A DNA stretch of 8,455 bases from Candidatus Heimdallarchaeota archaeon (GTDB lineage: Archaea; Asgardarchaeota; Heimdallarchaeia; Heimdallarchaeales; Heimdallarchaeaceae). Each line of letters opens with the position of its first letter. Positions within the stretch are counted from its first letter, which is position 1. The stretch lies in NCBI GenBank assembly GCA_030603505.1, contig JAUVXQ010000041.1, forward strand, positions 1 through 8,455, written 5' to 3'. The notes under the pieces are model-generated. The model was given only the letters and a program-made list of their open reading frames with translations. It was not told where the DNA came from and ran no database searches. Shown piece after piece: positions 6,493 through 8,455 of this stretch. Both the position numbers and the translations under genes were made by a program.

Positions 6493-6840
6493 ATGTTACG
6501 ACGAAATCGTTATTTTGTTCTCTATCCGGAATACTTTGATAAGTCGTTATCAAGAAAACAAGGGAGGAAGGTCATGAAGAACAAAGCTGTTGAAAATTGT
6601 GATTTAGCTAAAATTGTCTACGCATGCAAACATTTAGAATTGGATTATAAAATTGAGAAAGATAAAAAATATTCTCGTAATTGGTGGAAAAGTGAAGGGA
6701 GAATTATAGTTAATCCTGATAATATTATAAATAAAACAGAATTAATTAGAAGAATTGCTAACATCTCTCGGAGACTGAAGAAGGTTGAAAAACCCAAAAC
6801 AGATAAGAAAAAGGGTATCAAACCCACAAAAAGAAATTAG
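6493..6840 (+). CDS. srp19: Signal recognition particle 19 kDa protein (SRP19)
   Basis: SRP19 binds helices 6 and 8 of 7S RNA and prepares it for SRP54, which directs membrane and secreted proteins to the translocon. The 115-residue protein shows the family pattern: Y-P-E-Y-F-D near the start (11-16), S-R-K-Q-G-R-K-V (20-27), A-V-E-N (32-35), then the conserved K-Y-S-R-N-W-W-K-S-E-G-R-I-I-V block (59-73). The Lys-rich tail from about residue 95 makes it a little longer than many archaeal versions. GGAAG (6484-6488) serves as ribosome binding site. An A/T-rich stretch before it (around 6463-6483) could be an internal promoter but is not convincing. Confidence 0.95.
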   Translation: MLRRNRYFVLYPEYFDKSLSRKQGRKVMKNKAVENCDLAKIVYACKHLELDYKIEKDKKYSRNWWKSEGRIIVNPDNIINKTELIRRIANISRRLKKVEKPKTDKKKGIKPTKRN

Positions 6841-6863
6841 TCTTTCTTTTGGAGATAATTTCA

Positions 6864-7166
6864 ATGAACTCAAGAATTAAAAAATTGGGAACTATTCTAC
6901 ATTTTAGTGATTTAGGTAATGCCATTGTAAAGAATCCAATCAAACTACCAAAGATTAGTGCTAATGTAGTTGATGAAAAAATGATACACATAGGAAATGT
7001 CAATGACATTTTCGGTCCTGTTGAAAATCCTTATGTTAGTATCAGAATTAAAAAAGAATATAAAGAAAATATTACCTCAGAGACTCAATTGTATGTAATA
7101 GAGAAACGAAAAAAAGTTAGAACTAAAAAATATAAGAATAAAAGAAAGTATTCCCCAAAAGATTAA
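6864..7166 (+). CDS. gar1: Gar1, H/ACA RNP subunit
   Basis: Gar1 binds the Cbf5 catalytic subunit of the H/ACA pseudouridylation RNP and helps turnover of substrate RNA. The 100-residue protein is a single small beta-barrel domain with G-N-V-N-D-I-F-G-P-V (44-53) followed by P-Y-V-S-I (56-60), the family signature, then a Lys/Arg-rich tail. The frame allows a TTG start at 6849, but GGAGAT (6851-6856) is a good ribosome binding site for the ATG at 6864, so I use that. It is 23 bases after srp19 and last in the operon. The T-rich GGTGTTTTCTATCC just after the stop may terminate the transcript. Confidence 0.96.
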   Translation: MNSRIKKLGTILHFSDLGNAIVKNPIKLPKISANVVDEKMIHIGNVNDIFGPVENPYVSIRIKKEYKENITSETQLYVIEKRKKVRTKKYKNKRKYSPKD

Positions 7167-7265
7167 TGTCGGTGTTTTCTATCCTATTACTACAAAATTT
7201 CATCCTTTTAAAAGAGTTGTAAAGCGAGTAGAACGCAGTTATACCATTTTTAGGAATGTATCAAC

Positions 7266-7277
7266 ACTTATATATTA
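7266..7277 (+). promoter_or_regulatory. Probable TATA box of the TFE-beta gene
   Basis: ACTTATATATTA matches an archaeal TATA box. Transcription would start near 7297, leaving a leader of about 70 bases that includes the inverted repeat at 7312-7351. The rest of the gap after gar1 (7167-7265) shows no gene or clear RNA; a TTTTAAAA stretch near 7204-7211 is a weaker promoter candidate. Confidence 0.5.
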
Positions 7278-7311
7278 TTTCAAATATAGTATTTGTTGGA
7301 AGGTAAGATAC

Positions 7312-7351
7312 TAAATTAGTGTAGAGATTCAAAGTCAGCTTTACTAATTTA
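7312..7351 (+). repeat. Inverted repeat in the TFE-beta leader
   Basis: TAAATTAGT (7312-7320) pairs perfectly with ACTAATTTA (7343-7351) across 22 bases. In RNA this gives a 9-bp stem ending just before the GTGAT ribosome binding site (7358-7362). It could influence translation or be a protein-binding dyad; AT-rich sequence makes chance possible. Confidence 0.4.
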
Positions 7352-7366
7352 TGAAGAGTGATTATT

Positions 7367-7825
7367 ATGATTCCTATAATGCGTATTAAAATTGAGCAAA
7401 ATTACAGCAATGCTTTAGGCGAGGAAATAATTGAACTAATAGAATGTTCAAAAAATGGACAATTATTATATAGAGAAGTATTAGATTTGTTAGGGGATCA
7501 TAATTCGATTAAATTGAAAATCGATGAACTCTTATTTACGAATAAAATCCTAAAGATTCCACTCGAAGTGGGGGGAAATATCAAGGATTTTGTTTTAATA
7601 ATTCCAAAAAAGGTAATAATAGGTTGGACTACTATGGTATGCCCGTGTTTCGTATGTCAACGCATTGATGAATGTGCTGTAAATAATCCTGTTAATCCCG
7701 TGTCGTGTAAATCATTTAATGAATGGTTAAAAGAGGAAGATAAGAGTTCTTCAATTAAAGATTTTGAATATGAAGTATTCGAAACAAATGAAGAAGATAA
7801 AAAAGTTGGTCAAATATATAAATAG
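7367..7825 (+). CDS. TFE-beta / RPC34(RPC39)-like transcription initiation factor with Fe-S motif
   Basis: TFE-beta pairs with TFE-alpha to help archaeal RNA polymerase open promoters; it is homologous to the Pol III subunit RPC34/RPC39. The 152-residue protein has an N-terminal winged-helix-like part (about 15-80, G-E-E-I-I-E-L-I then L-L-Y-R-E-V-L-D-L-L). After it comes the Cys motif C94-x2-C97-x5-C103-x10-C114, followed by F-N-E-W-L. That spacing and the V-N-P-V-S-C core match what I recall of the cubane iron-sulfur domain in RPC39 and TFE-beta. Cys92 is an extra cysteine. The acidic tail (about 122-146) is rich in Glu/Asp. Starts are possible at 7358 (GTG), 7367 and 7379. GTGAT just upstream favours 7367, as in the winged-helix gene. 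It stands alone behind its own promoter. Confidence 0.85.
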   Translation: MIPIMRIKIEQNYSNALGEEIIELIECSKNGQLLYREVLDLLGDHNSIKLKIDELLFTNKILKIPLEVGGNIKDFVLIIPKKVIIGWTTMVCPCFVCQRIDECAVNNPVNPVSCKSFNEWLKEEDKSSSIKDFEYEVFETNEEDKKVGQIYK

Positions 7826-7850
7826 AACTGACTTTTCTAAACTAGAGAGA

Positions 7851-7865
7851 GTTAGATTTTCTAAC
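7851..7865 (+). terminator. Small hairpin after the TFE-beta gene, possible terminator
   Basis: GTTAGA, loop TTT, TCTAAC forms a perfect 6-bp hairpin 25 bases after the stop codon. No T-run follows directly; the nearest T-rich stretches are CTTTTTG (7889-7895) and GATTTTTCTTTATTATT further on. Archaeal termination relies mainly on T-runs, so those tracts may be the real signal. Confidence 0.35.
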
Positions 7866-7928
7866 TTATTGTGAACTGTTCTTCAGCTTTTTGTGGAAAT
7901 TGTAAGATTTTTCTTTATTATTATACAC

Positions 7929-7943
7929 TATTTTTATATTAAT
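7929..7943 (+). promoter_or_regulatory. Possible TATA-type promoter in the gap before rlmE
   Basis: TATTTTTATATTAAT resembles a TATA box. A start near 7963 would give rlmE a long leader of about 140 bases containing an imperfect hairpin (AGGGCTCAAG 7984-7993 with CTTAAGGCTT 8002-8011) and the inverted repeat at 8049-8070. In such AT-rich DNA this could be chance. Confidence 0.3.
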
Positions 7944-8048
7944 ATCTAATAAAACATACTTAACATGAGAGAGATTATATCTGAGGGCTCAAGAAACAGT
8001 GCTTAAGGCTTTTAATAAAAAACTTAACAGATCTTTCAATACCTAAAA

Positions 8049-8070
8049 GATAAGAGTCATAAGTCTTATC
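8049..8070. repeat. Inverted repeat upstream of rlmE, operator or hairpin
   Basis: GATAAGA (8049-8055) and TCTTATC (8064-8070) form a perfect 7-bp inverted repeat with an 8-base spacer. It lies 35 bases before the rlmE ATG and directly upstream of the AT-rich AATTAATTAT (8071-8080). If that is the rlmE TATA box, the repeat covers the BRE and could be an operator; otherwise it may be a hairpin in a longer leader. Confidence 0.45.
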
Positions 8071-8104
8071 AATTAATTATTCATACAAAGTATGTAACGT
8101 GGAA

Positions 8105-8455
8105 ATGTTGAGTGAGGATTACTATTATTTTCAAGCACGAAGTAAAGGATATAGATCAAGAGCATCCTTTAAATTAGAACAGATAGACAAAAAATTCCAT
8201 GTTTTTCATAAAGGAGCATTAGTAGTTGACCTTGGAGCTGCTCCTGGGGGGTGGTCTCAAGTTGCAGCTAGACGCGTGGGAAATGAAGGTAAGGTTATAG
8301 CTATCGATAAAGCTTATATTTCTTCTTTTAAGCAAAAAAATATTGAGATACTCCAAAAAGACATTTTTGATGAAAAACTAGTTCAACTCATCAGTAAAGA
8401 ATATGGATTGGTTGATGTTTTACTCTCTGATTGCGCCCCTTCAGTTTCTGGCAAT
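8105..8455 (+). CDS. rlmE: RlmE/FtsJ-family rRNA 2'-O-methyltransferase, 3' end outside window
   Basis: This is an SAM-dependent enzyme; RlmE homologues methylate the ribose of a universally conserved uridine in the peptidyl-transferase A-loop of large-subunit rRNA. The 117 residues in the window begin D-Y-Y-Y-F-Q-A-R-S-K-G-Y-R-S-R-A-S-F-K-L, the classic FtsJ N-terminus with the first catalytic Lys (K23). The SAM motif V-D-L-G-A-A-P-G-G-W-S-Q (41-52), an I-D-K turn (67-69) and the catalytic Asp109 in L-L-S-D-C-A-P-S-V-S-G (107-116) follow. The remaining catalytic residues lie beyond the edge. A stop in frame at 8060-8062 limits the start. The ATG at 8105 has GTGG (8099-8102) very close, so initiation may be near-leaderless from a TATA at 8071-8080. 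The GTG at 8099 is an alternative. Confidence 0.95.
   Translation, partial: MLSEDYYYFQARSKGYRSRASFKLEQIDKKFHVFHKGALVVDLGAAPGGWSQVAARRVGNEGKVIAIDKAYISSFKQKNIEILQKDIFDEKLVQLISKEYGLVDVLLSDCAPSVSGN

Noticed and set aside
7167..7260. Possible TFB (transcription factor B) gene or remnant after gar1, as in some archaeal gene orders
   Set aside because: All frames here are short or interrupted and no zinc-ribbon or cyclin-fold residues are visible.
7965..8006. Tiny 13-codon frame (MREIISEGSRNSA), which would be leaderless from the TATA-like box at 7929-7943
   Set aside because: Frames this short are frequent by chance; there is no ribosome binding site and no family resemblance. Only noted as a possible leader peptide.
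7970..8035. H/ACA guide RNA ending at an ACA near 8028
   Set aside because: The only stem is imperfect (two mismatches in ten), there is no clear pseudouridylation pocket, and ACA triplets are common in this sequence.

Overview
The window is archaeal and AT-rich. It carries fibrillarin, Nop5, eukaryote-type ribosomal protein eS8, SRP19, Gar1 and a TFE-beta/RPC34-like transcription factor, and these genes sit behind archaeal TATA-type promoters. The TFE-beta-like gene, with a complete iron-sulfur Cys motif, fits a TACK or Asgard archaeon better than a typical euryarchaeon. The lineage itself is an inference from a few genes and is not secure.

Layout. (1) 1-437 (+): the 3' part of an IS200/IS605-family element. 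It holds the C-terminal half of TnpB and the hairpin-bearing right end, which stops about 2 bases short of the fibrillarin stop codon. (2) 440-2825 (-): read in the direction of transcription, a small winged-helix protein, Nop5 and fibrillarin. The winged-helix promoter carries three GTGT/ACAC-type inverted repeats around its TATA box. (3) 2961-5891 (-): a 976-residue secreted, membrane-anchored subtilisin-family protease. Its long C-terminal part recalls the architecture of eukaryotic site-1 protease. (4) 5892-6054: a divergent promoter region. (5) 6055-7166 (+): an eS8 - SRP19 - Gar1 operon. (6) 7367-7825 (+): TFE-beta/RPC34-like factor with its own promoter and an inverted repeat in the leader. 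(7) 7826-8104: a non-coding stretch with hairpins and possible promoters. (8) 8105-8455 (+): the N-terminal part of an RlmE/FtsJ-family rRNA 2'-O-methyltransferase, cut by the window edge.

Most of these genes make or modify stable RNA or RNPs. Fibrillarin and Nop5 form the C/D-box 2'-O-methylation RNP, Gar1 belongs to the H/ACA pseudouridylation RNP, RlmE methylates rRNA as a stand-alone enzyme, eS8 is a ribosomal protein and SRP19 is part of the signal recognition particle. TFE-beta helps RNA polymerase open promoters. The protease and the TnpB element are the outsiders. No CRISPR array or tRNA was found. The least explained parts are the operator-like array before the winged-helix gene, the TnpB right end against fibrillarin (with its implied guide), and the site-1-protease-like protease.
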